The notes: a model not told the origin generated them from the sequence alone. Shown: positions 33,259 through 43,317, counted from the first letter of the stretch. The stretch: DNA of 64,000 bases from Coprobacillus sp. CAG:826 (GCA_000437235.1 FR897045.1:13543-77542), one strand, 5' to 3'. Numbers and translations: made by a program.

Positions 33259-34497
33259 ATGAGAAAAGAAGTGATTCGTAAGTATAAAGAATTAGGCGTA
33301 GATGTAAAAAAAGCATTAAAAACTTTAGCAAAAGTCAAAGTTTCCATTCATTGTTGGCAAATGGATGATGTTCAAGGATTTGAAAATGCTGGACCTTTAA
33401 CAGGGGGCATTCAAACCACCGGTAATTATCCAGGAAAAGCAAGAAATTTCTTAGAATTAACCCAAGATTTAGACAAAGCACTTAGCTATGTTCCGGGTAG
33501 TAAAAAAATCAATTTACACGCAATTTATCGCGTTTCTGATGAATTTGTTGATCGTTCAGAAATTGAACCAAAGCACTTTGAAGCTTGGGTCAATTATGCA
33601 AAAGAAAGAGGCTACGGGTTAGATTTTAACCCAACCTGTTTTTCAAGCGAACATGTTAAAGATAACATGACTTTATCTTCTCCTGATGATGCGACAAGAG
33701 CGTATTGGATTAAGCACTGCATCGCTTCTAGAAAAATTGCTGAATATTTTGGAAGAGAATTAGGTCAAAAATCTTTATGTAATATTTGGATTCCAGACGG
33801 CTTAAAAGATATTCCAGGAGACCGCATGGGCCCAAGAGCTAGACTCAAAGATTCGTTAGATCAAATCTTTAGTGTCAAAGTAGATCATCGTTATATGGAT
33901 GATTCCGTTGAATCCAAAGTGTTTGGTATTGGTATGGAATCCTATACAACGGGATCTCATGAATTCTATATGGGCTATGCGATGAAAAATAATGTCTTAT
34001 GTTTATTAGACACAGGCCATTTCCATCCAACGGAAAATGTAGCAGATAAAATTCCATCTTTATTATTATTCTCCAAACGTTTAGCGTTACATGTTTCTCG
34101 TCCCGTTCGCTGGGATAGTGATCACGTTTTAAAATTGAATGATGAATTACAAGATGTCGCTAACGAATTAGTGCGTTGCAATGCCTTAGATAGAACTTAT
34201 ATTGGTTTAGATTACTTTGATGCTTCCATTAACCGTGTGGCGGCTTTAGCGTTAGGTGCAAGAAATATGCAAAAAGCGCTTCTTATTGCTTTATTAACAC
34301 CATGGGAACGCATGAAGGAACTTCAAGACAAACAAGATTTCACCCAATTATTTATTCTTCAAGAACAAATGAAGCTAATGCCATTTGATGAAGTTTGGAA
34401 TGAGTATTGTGCTTCGCAAGGCGTTTTAGCGGATGAAACCAGTTGGTATGAAGACGCTATGCGCTATGAAAAAGAAGTTTTAAATAAGAGAGGATAA
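33259..34497 (+). CDS. rhaA: L-rhamnose isomerase
   Basis: Converts L-rhamnose to L-rhamnulose; manganese-dependent TIM barrel, 412 residues. The block SIHCWQMDDVQGFE and the metal-site region GMESYTTGSHEFYMGYA then LDTGHFHPTENVADKI, plus SDHVLKLNDELQ, are typical. SD AAAGGAGG lies in the end of rhaB. Confidence 0.97.
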   Translation: MRKEVIRKYKELGVDVKKALKTLAKVKVSIHCWQMDDVQGFENAGPLTGGIQTTGNYPGKARNFLELTQDLDKALSYVPGSKKINLHAIYRVSDEFVDRSEIEPKHFEAWVNYAKERGYGLDFNPTCFSSEHVKDNMTLSSPDDATRAYWIKHCIASRKIAEYFGRELGQKSLCNIWIPDGLKDIPGDRMGPRARLKDSLDQIFSVKVDHRYMDDSVESKVFGIGMESYTTGSHEFYMGYAMKNNVLCLLDTGHFHPTENVADKIPSLLLFSKRLALHVSRPVRWDSDHVLKLNDELQDVANELVRCNALDRTYIGLDYFDASINRVAALALGARNMQKALLIALLTPWERMKELQDKQDFTQLFILQEQMKLMPFDEVWNEYCASQGVLADETSWYEDAMRYEKEVLNKRG

Positions 34498-34501
34498 AAC
34501 A

Positions 34502-35293
34502 ATGAATTGTATTGAAAAAGTTACAGAGATATTAGACCAATTATATCAACATGGTTGGGATGAAAGAAATGGTGGAAATCTTTCTTACATTTTAGAAGAA
34601 GAGGAAGTAAGAGAATTAGGCTTAAAAGATATAATTATTCGAAGCTTTCAATATGAATTTGATTTAAGCCCATTAATTGGAAAATATTTTATTATCACAG
34701 GTACAGGAAAATATTTCAGAAATTGTAAACCTTTCCCAGAAGAAAACTTAGGAATTATGAGAGTCATTGGCCCACATACTTTAGGATTAATTTGGGGATA
34801 TAGCGATGGTGGTAGACCTACTTCCGAAGCACCAACCCATTTAAAATGTCATATTGAAAGACTAAAAGTGGATCCAGAACATCGTTTAGTCATTCATTGC
34901 CATCCTACCAATGTAATTTGCATGACACATGTTCATGATTTAGATTCAAATCACTTCACAGAAGATTTGTGGAAAATGCAAACCGAATCTATTGTTGTTT
35001 TCCCTGAAGGTATTGCGGTACTTCCTTGGATTTTATGCGGAGGAGAAGAAATTGGTATTGCTACCGCGGAAAAAATGAAAGAATATCGCTCAGTCGTATG
35101 GGCGCAACATGGCATTTTCTGTACAGGAAAAACTTTAGACGAAGTGTTTGGATTAATTGAAACGATTGAAAAAGCGGCTGAAATCTATATGAAGATTATG
35201 GATAAAAAGATTTATCAATCGATTACGAATGATCAATTAATAACGTTAGCGAAAGCGTTTAAAATAAATTATAGAAAAGGTATAATTGATTAA
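34502..35293 (+). CDS. rhaD: Rhamnulose-1-phosphate aldolase
   Basis: Zinc class II aldolase splitting L-rhamnulose-1-P into DHAP and L-lactaldehyde, 263 residues. The NERNGGNLSY-type start (DERNGGNLSYIL), PTSEAPTHLKCH, the zinc HCHPTN motif and the third ligand in WAQHGIFCTGKTLDE are present. No lactaldehyde reductase or dehydrogenase is linked here, so the C3 product must be handled elsewhere. Confidence 0.96.
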   Translation: MNCIEKVTEILDQLYQHGWDERNGGNLSYILEEEEVRELGLKDIIIRSFQYEFDLSPLIGKYFIITGTGKYFRNCKPFPEENLGIMRVIGPHTLGLIWGYSDGGRPTSEAPTHLKCHIERLKVDPEHRLVIHCHPTNVICMTHVHDLDSNHFTEDLWKMQTESIVVFPEGIAVLPWILCGGEEIGIATAEKMKEYRSVVWAQHGIFCTGKTLDEVFGLIETIEKAAEIYMKIMDKKIYQSITNDQLITLAKAFKINYRKGIID

Positions 35294-35309
35294 AAAGGGG
35301 GACGAAAAA

Positions 35310-37049
35310 ATGGACAAAGAAACAAAACAAGAAATTGCGATGTCGAAAGAAGAAAAAAGAAAACAAGCTCGTGAAGCGCGCATGAAAGAAAAGCAATTAG
35401 AAAAGCAAAGAGCACGAGTGCATAGTGAAATGGTTGCTTACCAAAAAAAGAGCCAAAAGAAAATTAAAAAAGCGCCTAAAGGTGCATATATTTCATTACG
35501 CCATATTAATAAAATCTACGATAATCACGTTCAAGCCGTTTATGATTTCAATTTAGATATTGAAAAACATGAGTTCATTGTCTTAGTTGGTCCTTCTGGA
35601 TGTGGAAAATCCACAACATTAAGAATGATTGCTGGTCTAGAAAGTATTACCGCAGGTGATTTATTTATTGATCAAACCTACGCAAATGAATTACATCCAA
35701 AAGATCGTGATATTGCTATGGTTTTCCAAAGTTATGCCCTTTATCCACATATGACCGTAGCGGGAAACATGGGCTTTGGTCTACGCATTCGTAAAGTTCC
35801 AACTTTAAAAGTAGATGAAAATGGACAACCTATTTTAGGTATTAATAAAAAAGCAATTAAAGTTCTTGAAGAACAACTACGTAATCTTAAAGAATATATC
35901 AAGGCACCAGAAGAGGGAGAAGATTTAGAACAATTACAAAAGGATATTCAAGACTTAGAGCAAAAGATTGAATATTTGAAAGTAACACCAGTAGAAATCT
36001 ATGAAAGAAAACATCTTCCTAAAGAAGAAATTCACCGCCGTGTATTAGAAGCAGCACATATTCTTCAAATTGAAGAGTATCTTTCTAGAAAGCCCAAAGC
36101 ATTATCCGGTGGACAATGTCAACGTGTCGCTTTAGGTAGAGCGATTGTTAAAAACGCAAAAGTATTTTTAATGGATGAACCTTTAAGTAACTTAGACGCT
36201 AAATTAAGAGTGGCAATGCGGAGTGAAATTATTCGCTTACACAATACTTTAAATGCCACAACGATTTATGTTACCCATGACCAAACGGAAGCTATGACCA
36301 TGGCGACAAGAATTGTGGTTATGAACAAAGGCTATATTCAACAAATTGGAACACCAATTGAAATTTATAATCATCCTGCGAATGTATTCGTTGCGACCTT
36401 TATTGGTTCGCCAGCCATGAATATGATGAATGCAGAATTCGTAAAAAATAAGATTGTTTTTGAAAAAGGAACCGAGATTAAATTACCAAAAGACTTTAAA
36501 GATGCCGTCAAAGTATTCTATCAAAACGAAATTATTGCTTTAGAAAAGGAACTCAAAGAATTAGAAGAAAACTTTGTTGAAAGAAATGAATATCTTGCGA
36601 AGATTGAAAAACTTGAAAAAGAAATCGAAAGTCTATCGGATGCAGCAAGAGCAAAAAAAGAAACAGAACTCGGTCATTTAAAAGAAGAATTACATGCTTG
36701 TGAAGCAAGTAATCATCGTCGAGTTTACTTATTAGAAACTTTAGAAGCTTTAAAGAAAGTCGATGTGAATAAAGAAGTTCCTGTTATTTTCGGTATTCGA
36801 CCAGAAGATATCTATCAATCTAATCGTGTTTTAACGGATGGAGAAGTTTCACAAGAATTTACTTTAAAAGTATCTGTAGCAGAATTATTAGGACATGAGT
36901 ATTATGTCCATACTGATTTTGAAAGTGGAGAAATCGTTTCAAAGATTCACGCCAAAACTTTAGTGCATGCAGGTGATGAATTAAAACTTGTTTTCGATAT
37001 CTCTAAGATTCATCTCTTTGATCGAGTAACACAAAAATTAATTAAGTAG
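35310..37049 (+). CDS. Sugar ABC transporter ATPase (MsmX/UgpC type) with coiled-coil insertions
   Basis: ATPase that energises sugar permeases. Walker A GPSGCGKSTT, Q-loop VFQSYALYPHMT, signature LSGGQCQRVALGRAI, Walker B VFLMDEPLSNLDAKLR and H-loop THDQTEAM are intact. At 579 residues it far exceeds the usual 360-370: a basic Lys/Arg/Glu-rich leader of about 55 residues, a roughly 75-residue helical insert between Q-loop and signature (around EEQLRNLKEYIKAPEEGEDL), and a roughly 90-residue coiled coil in the C-terminal regulatory domain (around EIIALEKELKELEENF). As I recall, mycoplasma sugar ATPases (MG187/MPN134) are of similar length. ATG at 35310 with SD AAAGGGGG. No permease lies beside it; it may serve the permeases at 39699-41556. 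Confidence 0.9.
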   Translation: MDKETKQEIAMSKEEKRKQAREARMKEKQLEKQRARVHSEMVAYQKKSQKKIKKAPKGAYISLRHINKIYDNHVQAVYDFNLDIEKHEFIVLVGPSGCGKSTTLRMIAGLESITAGDLFIDQTYANELHPKDRDIAMVFQSYALYPHMTVAGNMGFGLRIRKVPTLKVDENGQPILGINKKAIKVLEEQLRNLKEYIKAPEEGEDLEQLQKDIQDLEQKIEYLKVTPVEIYERKHLPKEEIHRRVLEAAHILQIEEYLSRKPKALSGGQCQRVALGRAIVKNAKVFLMDEPLSNLDAKLRVAMRSEIIRLHNTLNATTIYVTHDQTEAMTMATRIVVMNKGYIQQIGTPIEIYNHPANVFVATFIGSPAMNMMNAEFVKNKIVFEKGTEIKLPKDFKDAVKVFYQNEIIALEKELKELEENFVERNEYLAKIEKLEKEIESLSDAARAKKETELGHLKEELHACEASNHRRVYLLETLEALKKVDVNKEVPVIFGIRPEDIYQSNRVLTDGEVSQEFTLKVSVAELLGHEYYVHTDFESGEIVSKIHAKTLVHAGDELKLVFDISKIHLFDRVTQKLIK

Positions 37050-37107
37050 TGCTTGAAGAAACACAAAAATTTGTTTATGATTTGATTTTAAAGAATAGGA
37101 GGGGTGC

Positions 37108-38445
37108 ATGATGGCGAAGAAAAGTAACCTACAACCATATAAAAATGAATTTCCGGCCGCACCGGGAAGAAGAATTGGCTCTTTTTTAATTGATGCTGTT
37201 CTTTTCATTGTGGTTTCTTTTATTTGCTTAATGGCCTCTCTTGCGATTTTAAATCATTCATCTTTTTATAAAGATAAAGAGAAAATTGTGCGCGATGAAA
37301 TGGTGGCTTGTTACGAAATAGAAGAAGAAGCCAAAATCTATGAATTTATTAATAATGAGGATCATTTATATAGTACTCCTCGAGACCAAGAATTAATTTT
37401 TAAAGATTATTGTTATATGCACATTCTTTATAGTTATGAAAAAAATCCAACCCCATTTATTCAGGAAAATGTAGAGGATTTAGTAAAAGGTATAAAAACT
37501 GTTTCTATGGCAAGTTATGAAACCGACACCTTAGCGTATTTCTATGATACTTACGTTGCAAACAACAATACTTATGGTGATAAAGAAAATGATATCGTAG
37601 ATATGCAAGGTAAATCACCAAAAGAATATTTCTATCAAGTGTATAAAGATAAAGCGGTTAACTTAGAAATGTGGGTTTTTGATATGGAAAACTTTACACT
37701 ACCTTACTTAAAAGGTGAAGATGCCGTTAAACTTTTAAAAAGAATTGAAACAAATTATGAAGCAGGCGTACAAACCTATAATTATTTGCGCGTAAATTAT
37801 AATAATGTATGGGAACAAGAAGTATCAGAATTAATTGCTTCTTCTCGTTTTCAAGAGCATTATCAAGTCTATAAGGAAAACTACGCAAAATGTTCGGTGA
37901 TCGTCGATGTTACGAGTGTAATTGTCTATGTTTTAAGCTTTTTCTTAGTCATTGTTTTACCACAAATTATTTTCCATAATGCCCAGACAGTGGGTAAACG
38001 GTTGATGAAAGTACAAGTTGTGGATGTTGAAGGCTATGAGGCGCTAGATCATCAGATTGTTGTTCGTGATGTAATATCCTTTATTATGTTGTTTGGAATT
38101 ATGATAATTACGTGTTTCTTTGGTGGAGGCCTCAATACTGGTTGGATGTATCCAATATTTGAAATTGCCGGAGCTGGATTTTCTTTATTCTCTTTTATGG
38201 CTATTGCAACAATAATCGCTTTCATTTCGATGATGATGATGTTTGTGACCAAAAGGAAAATGGGACTTCAAGATCGTGTAAGCGGAACATATTGCATTGA
38301 TTTACGTTATTTTGATCCTAACCAAAATAAAATAGAAGATGAAAAAAAGGAAGAAGAGAAAGATGATAGAGGCGAGACCGCTACCTACTTTGATTCTTCA
38401 TCCTTTGATAATAAAGAAAGAAAAGATTTAACAAGAAAAGATTAA
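37108..38445 (+). CDS. RDD-family membrane protein with large outer insertion
   Basis: 445 residues. Starts with the RDD hallmark APGRRIGSFLIDAVLF (TM1). TM1 is followed by about 200 mostly charged residues, then TM segments around VIVYVLSFFLVIVLPQII, a cytoplasmic VGKRLMKVQVVDVEG loop, DVISFIMLFGIMIITC and a last TM (MAIATIIAFISMMMMF). The tail is acidic and charged. Function of RDD proteins is mostly unknown (some are Na+/H+ transporters). It is the last gene of the rha operon and meets the convergent AraC gene with a 4-base overlap. ATG at 37111 is an alternative start. Confidence 0.78.
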   Translation: MMAKKSNLQPYKNEFPAAPGRRIGSFLIDAVLFIVVSFICLMASLAILNHSSFYKDKEKIVRDEMVACYEIEEEAKIYEFINNEDHLYSTPRDQELIFKDYCYMHILYSYEKNPTPFIQENVEDLVKGIKTVSMASYETDTLAYFYDTYVANNNTYGDKENDIVDMQGKSPKEYFYQVYKDKAVNLEMWVFDMENFTLPYLKGEDAVKLLKRIETNYEAGVQTYNYLRVNYNNVWEQEVSELIASSRFQEHYQVYKENYAKCSVIVDVTSVIVYVLSFFLVIVLPQIIFHNAQTVGKRLMKVQVVDVEGYEALDHQIVVRDVISFIMLFGIMIITCFFGGGLNTGWMYPIFEIAGAGFSLFSFMAIATIIAFISMMMMFVTKRKMGLQDRVSGTYCIDLRYFDPNQNKIEDEKKEEEKDDRGETATYFDSSSFDNKERKDLTRKD

Positions 38446-39293
38446 AGCCCATATTTAGATGGAGGTAATCCGAAGTACTTTTTAAATTCTTTTGAAAAAT
38501 AGGATTGATTTTTATATCCGAGAGCGTAAGCAATTTGTGAAATAGAGAATGTTTTCCTTTTCAAAAGTTCAACCGCCTTTTGCATTCTTAGATAAATAAT
38601 ATATTTCATGGGTGATACACCCATGTTTTTTTTAAAGATTCTCGTTAAATAGGCTTGATCAAAGAAAAAGTAATCCGCTACTTTTTTGATATTGATATTT
38701 GGAGAAGTATAGTTGTTGTTAATGTACTCAATTATTTTTTTAATTTGTATTTCTTCTTTGCTTAAAAGAGGCGAGTGTTCTTCTTTTCCATATTCAGAAA
38801 CAATACAAGAAAAAATATTGAGAAGAATTGCGTTAACCCGTAATGTTTCTGCATTTGTGTTACTTAGGAATTTTTCTTCGTCTAATAAATCAAGGAAGAA
38901 GTTAATAATATCGTCCAGGTTTTCAATATTAATGTGCATGTTGTGAGCAGGGAAGTCGATGCAATTTAAAATCTTTTTTACAAGACTTCCATTAACTTCC
39001 ATCCAAAAATATTGCCACGGATCTTTTGAATCAGGACGATATTTCATATGAGAATTTGGAGGAATTAAAAAGCATTCTCCTTTTTTTATGCTTTCCACTT
39101 GGCCTTTATTATAGATATATCCTTTGCCGTTTAATACAAAATGCAAAACATAACAAGATTTATTAGAATCAATTAATGGCTTGCTTTTACTACACTCCTC
39201 ATAACCAATGATAGAAGCGTAAATATCTGAGTTAAATTCATCAACAATATTTCGAAAGCATAAGCTCTGAGCAAAGAGTGATTCTTTATTCAT
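38442..39293 (-). CDS. AraC-family regulator divergent from the glycan import operon
   Basis: 283 residues with an N-terminal cupin segment (HFVLNGKGYIYNKGQ, CFLIPPNSHMKYRPDS) and a C-terminal AraC double HTH (residues about 185-283) ending YFGLPPSKYGL. It faces the permease operon across 405 bp. A 15-bp sequence occurs once at its own promoter and once before the permeases, so it probably controls both. SD AAAGGAGAA precedes the ATG. Confidence 0.88.
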   Translation of the reverse strand: MNKESLFAQSLCFRNIVDEFNSDIYASIIGYEECSKSKPLIDSNKSCYVLHFVLNGKGYIYNKGQVESIKKGECFLIPPNSHMKYRPDSKDPWQYFWMEVNGSLVKKILNCIDFPAHNMHINIENLDDIINFFLDLLDEEKFLSNTNAETLRVNAILLNIFSCIVSEYGKEEHSPLLSKEEIQIKKIIEYINNNYTSPNINIKKVADYFFFDQAYLTRIFKKNMGVSPMKYIIYLRMQKAVELLKRKTFSISQIAYALGYKNQSYFSKEFKKYFGLPPSKYGL

Positions 39294-39698
39294 AATTTTT
39301 CTCCTTTATTCATAAAATATATATAAAATCATTATACACGAATTTTATAAAAATCAAAAAAGTATATAAATAATTTAAATAATGTATATATATGGTAAGA
39401 GATCTTAGCCAAACGCATCCTTAAATAAAATAGTTAAAGTTACATTACTTTTAATGAAAAAAAGAAACAAAAAGGAATAATTAAATGCAAGAATATAAGT
39501 TTACATATTGATAAAAACAAAGAAAAAAGAAAAATTGTTGAGGTAAAGAAAAAGAAAAAAATATAAAAAGACTAGTTGGAAATGTTTGCCAATCATTTTC
39601 TTTAAATGTCAAAAAAGTATATATTTAATGTCAATATAGGCTATGTGAAATGATAGCCATTTCATTTAAAATGAAAGTAAAGATAGGAGAAGTGTGAT
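39294..39698. promoter_or_regulatory. Control region between AraC gene and permease operon
   Basis: No gene is supportable in these 405 bases. The AraC promoter has -10 TATAAT on the minus strand (39336-39331). TCAAAAAAGTATATA occurs at 39354-39368, over the AraC -35 position, and again exactly at 39609-39623, about 75 bases before the permease SD (AGGAGAAGTG). The stretch between is A-rich with little structure. The repeated element is the likely binding site of the neighbouring AraC regulator. Confidence 0.65.
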
Positions 39699-40676
39699 AT
39701 GGAAGCTGTTTTATCAAAATCGGACATTGAAACATTATCAAGAACGCCGGCCAAAAGAAAATGGTATTCAAAGATGGGCTTAGCCCTTTTTGTAATGGCG
39801 CTTCCGACTTTTATATATATTCTTATTTTCCACTATTTACCTTTAGGCGGCTTAGTGATTGCATTTAAAGATTATTCTTCTTTTAAAGGTATTTTTAATT
39901 CTCCATGGACAAGCATGGGAGGCTTTAAACATTTTGTGACCTTTATGAAACAGCCTAATTTCTGGTCCATTGTGAAAAATACATTAGTATTATCGGTTGC
40001 GTCGATTATATTTAACTCGATTCTTCCTATTATTTATGCGCTAATTTTAAACGAAGTTCGTATTAAAAAAGTGAAACGTGTCATTCAAACCATCATGTAT
40101 GCGCCTTACTTCATTTCCGTTTCGGTTTTAGTAGGTATGTTATTTGCTTTCTTTAAAACCGATAGCGGTATCTTTACTCGTTTATTTGCTTTCTTTGGCT
40201 TTAATGCCGCAAACTTGATGGAAAACCCTGATTACTTCTGTATGATTTATGTCGTTTCAGGCTTATGGCAAGGTTTAGGCTGGTGGTCCATCGTTTATAT
40301 GGGATCGCTCGCTAATGTAGATCCAAACTTACATGATGCCGCAACGATTGATGGAGCAGGTAGATTTAGAAGAATTCTTTACGTTAATCTTCCCCAAATT
40401 ATCCCGCTTGCAATTATCATGTTTATTATGTCTGTAGGTAATATCTTAAGCGTGGGTTTTGAAAAAGTATACCTGATGCAATTAAGCACCAACCTTTCTT
40501 CTTCTGAAATCATCGCAACGTATGTTTATAATATTTCTTTCCCTAAAGGCTCTTCTGGGGTAGCACAATTCTCGTATGCAACCGCAATTGGCTTATTCAA
40601 TTCGGTAGTGAATATCATCATTTTGTGTATCGCAAACTTTGTTTCGAAAAAGGTTTCCGATAACTCATTATGGTAG
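39699..40676 (+). CDS. Sugar ABC permease, LplB type
   Basis: 325-residue inner-membrane permease. Six TM segments, and the EAA loop DAATIDGAGRFRRILYVNLPQI where the ATPase docks. LplB/YtcP-type systems import complex plant oligosaccharides, notably rhamnogalacturonan fragments in Bacillus (yesPQ, lplBC), which suits the rha and GH78 genes nearby. Co-transcribed with 40690 and 41569; no ATPase in the operon. Confidence 0.93.
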   Translation: MEAVLSKSDIETLSRTPAKRKWYSKMGLALFVMALPTFIYILIFHYLPLGGLVIAFKDYSSFKGIFNSPWTSMGGFKHFVTFMKQPNFWSIVKNTLVLSVASIIFNSILPIIYALILNEVRIKKVKRVIQTIMYAPYFISVSVLVGMLFAFFKTDSGIFTRLFAFFGFNAANLMENPDYFCMIYVVSGLWQGLGWWSIVYMGSLANVDPNLHDAATIDGAGRFRRILYVNLPQIIPLAIIMFIMSVGNILSVGFEKVYLMQLSTNLSSSEIIATYVYNISFPKGSSGVAQFSYATAIGLFNSVVNIIILCIANFVSKKVSDNSLW

Positions 40677-40689
40677 AAAGGAGAAAGAC

Positions 40690-41556
40690 ATGAATATTAC
40701 ACGCACAAAAAGCGATAAAGTATTCGACATTGTGATTATCGTCATCGTATCTATTATTGCTTTATTATTCTTATTTCCTTTATTAAATGTTCTGGCTTCT
40801 TCTTTTTCTTCCCCGGATCAAATTGTTGCAGGTAACGTTGGCCTTTTTCCGCAACAATTTACATTAAGTGGATATAAATACATTTTTAAAGAAGCAAAGA
40901 TTTGGCGTGGCTTCTGGAATTCTGTGAAATATACCTTTATTGGAACCATTATTCAAGTATCCTGCCAAATGTTATGTGCTTATCCGCTTTCTAGAAAAGA
41001 TTTTAAAGGAAGAAAATTCTTAAACCTTTTCTTAGTACTCACGATGTTCTTATCGGGTGGTATGATTCCAACCTATTTGTTAATTAACCAACTCCATTTG
41101 TATAACACTGTGTGGGCTATCATTCTTCCTGGTTGTATTTCCGTATTCAACATTATTGTTATTCGTACTTATATGGAATCATCTATTCCTAAGGAATTAC
41201 AAGAAGCCGCAATGATTGATGGATGTGGAGACATAAGAATCTTTACTCGCATTGTACTTCCACTATGTAGACCGATTATTGCCGTTATGATTCTATATGC
41301 GGTTGTCGGCTACTGGAATTCTTATTTCAACGCATTAATGTATGTTCAAGATGTGAAGCTAATGCCATTACAAAACGTTTTAAATAGTATCTTAATTTCA
41401 AACGAATCGTCATTAGGCTCTGGTACGGATGTCAATTTATCGGAGCAATTAAAATATGTTACGATTGTTGTTTCTTCATTACCGCTTTTAATCATTTATC
41501 CTTTCTTCCAAAAATATTTCGAGAAAGGTGTTACGATTGGCGGAGTCAAAGGATAA
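40690..41556 (+). CDS. Sugar ABC permease, LplC type
   Basis: 288 residues from the ATG at 40690 (SD AAAGGAGAAAG). Six TM segments with the EAA loop EAAMIDGCGDIRIFTRIVLP. It ends KGVTIGGVKG, the typical tail of LplC/YtcP permeases. Partner of the preceding permease. Confidence 0.94.
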   Translation: MNITRTKSDKVFDIVIIVIVSIIALLFLFPLLNVLASSFSSPDQIVAGNVGLFPQQFTLSGYKYIFKEAKIWRGFWNSVKYTFIGTIIQVSCQMLCAYPLSRKDFKGRKFLNLFLVLTMFLSGGMIPTYLLINQLHLYNTVWAIILPGCISVFNIIVIRTYMESSIPKELQEAAMIDGCGDIRIFTRIVLPLCRPIIAVMILYAVVGYWNSYFNALMYVQDVKLMPLQNVLNSILISNESSLGSGTDVNLSEQLKYVTIVVSSLPLLIIYPFFQKYFEKGVTIGGVKG

Positions 41557-41568
41557 GGAGGAAAAAAT

Positions 41569-43305
41569 ATGAAAAAAAGTACAATTACTAATTTACTTGT
41601 TTCTTTATTAACTTTAGGTGCGCTTGTTGGGTGTGGAGGATCAGGAACAAATTATGATCCAGATAACTTTTTACCCAATGGTACGGAAGATAATCCATAT
41701 CGTATTGTAAAAGAACCAGTCACGATTAAAATTTTTGCCCCTCATAGTGCAAGTAACCCTGAATATAGCGAACAAAGAATGTTCACTTATCTTTCCGAAA
41801 TAACGGGATTAAATTTTGAATTTACAACACCAGATACTTCTTCTTATTCAGGAGCAAGAGCGAGTGTTTGGAATTCAAGTTCTACCATTCCTGATTTGTT
41901 CTTATTTAATAACTCCATTGCGGAATTAGTTAGTTATGCGGAAAATGGCTATGATGCTTATGTTCCATTTAATGATGATAATTATTCTTATACAGTAGGC
42001 GGACAAAAGATTGAAGTAGGTAACTTAATCGATAACTATATGCCAAATTATAAAGCTGGATTAGAAAGCAACTTTGGTGTTGATCGTTCTAAAGAAGATG
42101 CCGTGAAGGTAGCGTCTTTAGATGATGGAACTATGTATTCTACTTTATCTGTTTCTGACGTAGCTCGTGATTTAACCTTTAAAATGTTTATTAACCAAAA
42201 ATGGATTGATGAAATCAATAATGGTTATGGCGGATATAAAGGAAAGAAATTACCAAACGCAAATGAGATTAAAACCGCAGAAGAATTATTAAATGTTTTG
42301 CGAGCGTTTAAAGAATTAGACGCGAATGGAAACGGGAATCCAAATGATGAAGTTCCTATTACTTCTAAATCTTTAGAACACTTAAGAAATTTCATTTTAG
42401 CGAGTTATGGTTATGTTCAACCAGCCGCCGAAATTGAAAGCGATTATTCAAAATTTACTTATGTGCCTTATACCGAAGCGTATCGTAAATATTTACAATT
42501 TATGAATACTTTATGGAAAGAAGGCTTAATGGACAACGATACATTCTCCAATAAAACCGATACGCAAATCGCCCAAAAAGGACAAGCCAATCGTTTAGGT
42601 TGCTTTATTGGCGCAGCGGCTTACTTAGTTGTTGGTTATGATTATGAAAAAGATTATACCACCTTTGGACCTTTAACTTCTTCTTACTATACAGGAACAC
42701 CATTACAACTTGGCTTTGGATATTTCCAAGCCGATGGAACGTCTATTCCTCAACATTCTGTTTATGTAAGAGAAGTGGCTAGACTTATTGATATTATGTA
42801 TAGCGACTTAGGCAAACAACTAATCTCTTATGGTGTTGAAGGTGAAAACTGGACCTGGGATGATGATGCGCATACTTCTTGGACTTTCCATGTCCCTGAA
42901 ACTTGGACGGGTAATCAAGAGCAATACCGCGCGACAATCACACCAAACGTTAACAGTGCTTCGGCCTTATATTGGTCCAAAGACTTCGTTGAAAAAATGA
43001 ACGATGATATCATTCGTGAATTAAATAAAATGTCACAAATTTATGTTCCTTACTTAAAGAGACCTGAACCAGGTGAAATTAAGATGACGGGTGCTGAATA
43101 TGACGCTATTAGCACGATTAAAGCGGCACTTGACCCACAATTAATCTATCTAGAATCTTGCTATGTTCGTGGAGCAGAGAATTGTGATCCTAATGATGAT
43201 GCAAGCTGGAATAAATTTATTAATGCTTTAAAAGGCTATAAAGCCGATGAGCTTCTTGGTTACTATAATGCAGCTTTAGAACGCTACAAAGCGAAAAAAG
43301 CTTAA
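41569..43305 (+). CDS. Extracellular sugar-binding lipoprotein, LplA type
   Basis: 578-residue substrate-binding protein, lipobox LVGC (Cys22). Family 1 solute-binding fold: VTIKIFAPHSASNPEY, NRLGCFIGAAA and aromatic residues throughout (many Trp/Tyr for stacking sugars). Its length matches the large oligosaccharide binders of the LplA/YtcQ group. It delivers substrate to the two permeases upstream, with 12 bases between genes. SD AAGGAGG. Confidence 0.9.
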   Translation: MKKSTITNLLVSLLTLGALVGCGGSGTNYDPDNFLPNGTEDNPYRIVKEPVTIKIFAPHSASNPEYSEQRMFTYLSEITGLNFEFTTPDTSSYSGARASVWNSSSTIPDLFLFNNSIAELVSYAENGYDAYVPFNDDNYSYTVGGQKIEVGNLIDNYMPNYKAGLESNFGVDRSKEDAVKVASLDDGTMYSTLSVSDVARDLTFKMFINQKWIDEINNGYGGYKGKKLPNANEIKTAEELLNVLRAFKELDANGNGNPNDEVPITSKSLEHLRNFILASYGYVQPAAEIESDYSKFTYVPYTEAYRKYLQFMNTLWKEGLMDNDTFSNKTDTQIAQKGQANRLGCFIGAAAYLVVGYDYEKDYTTFGPLTSSYYTGTPLQLGFGYFQADGTSIPQHSVYVREVARLIDIMYSDLGKQLISYGVEGENWTWDDDAHTSWTFHVPETWTGNQEQYRATITPNVNSASALYWSKDFVEKMNDDIIRELNKMSQIYVPYLKRPEPGEIKMTGAEYDAISTIKAALDPQLIYLESCYVRGAENCDPNDDASWNKFINALKGYKADELLGYYNAALERYKAKKA

Positions 43306-43317
43306 GGAGAATAAGTT

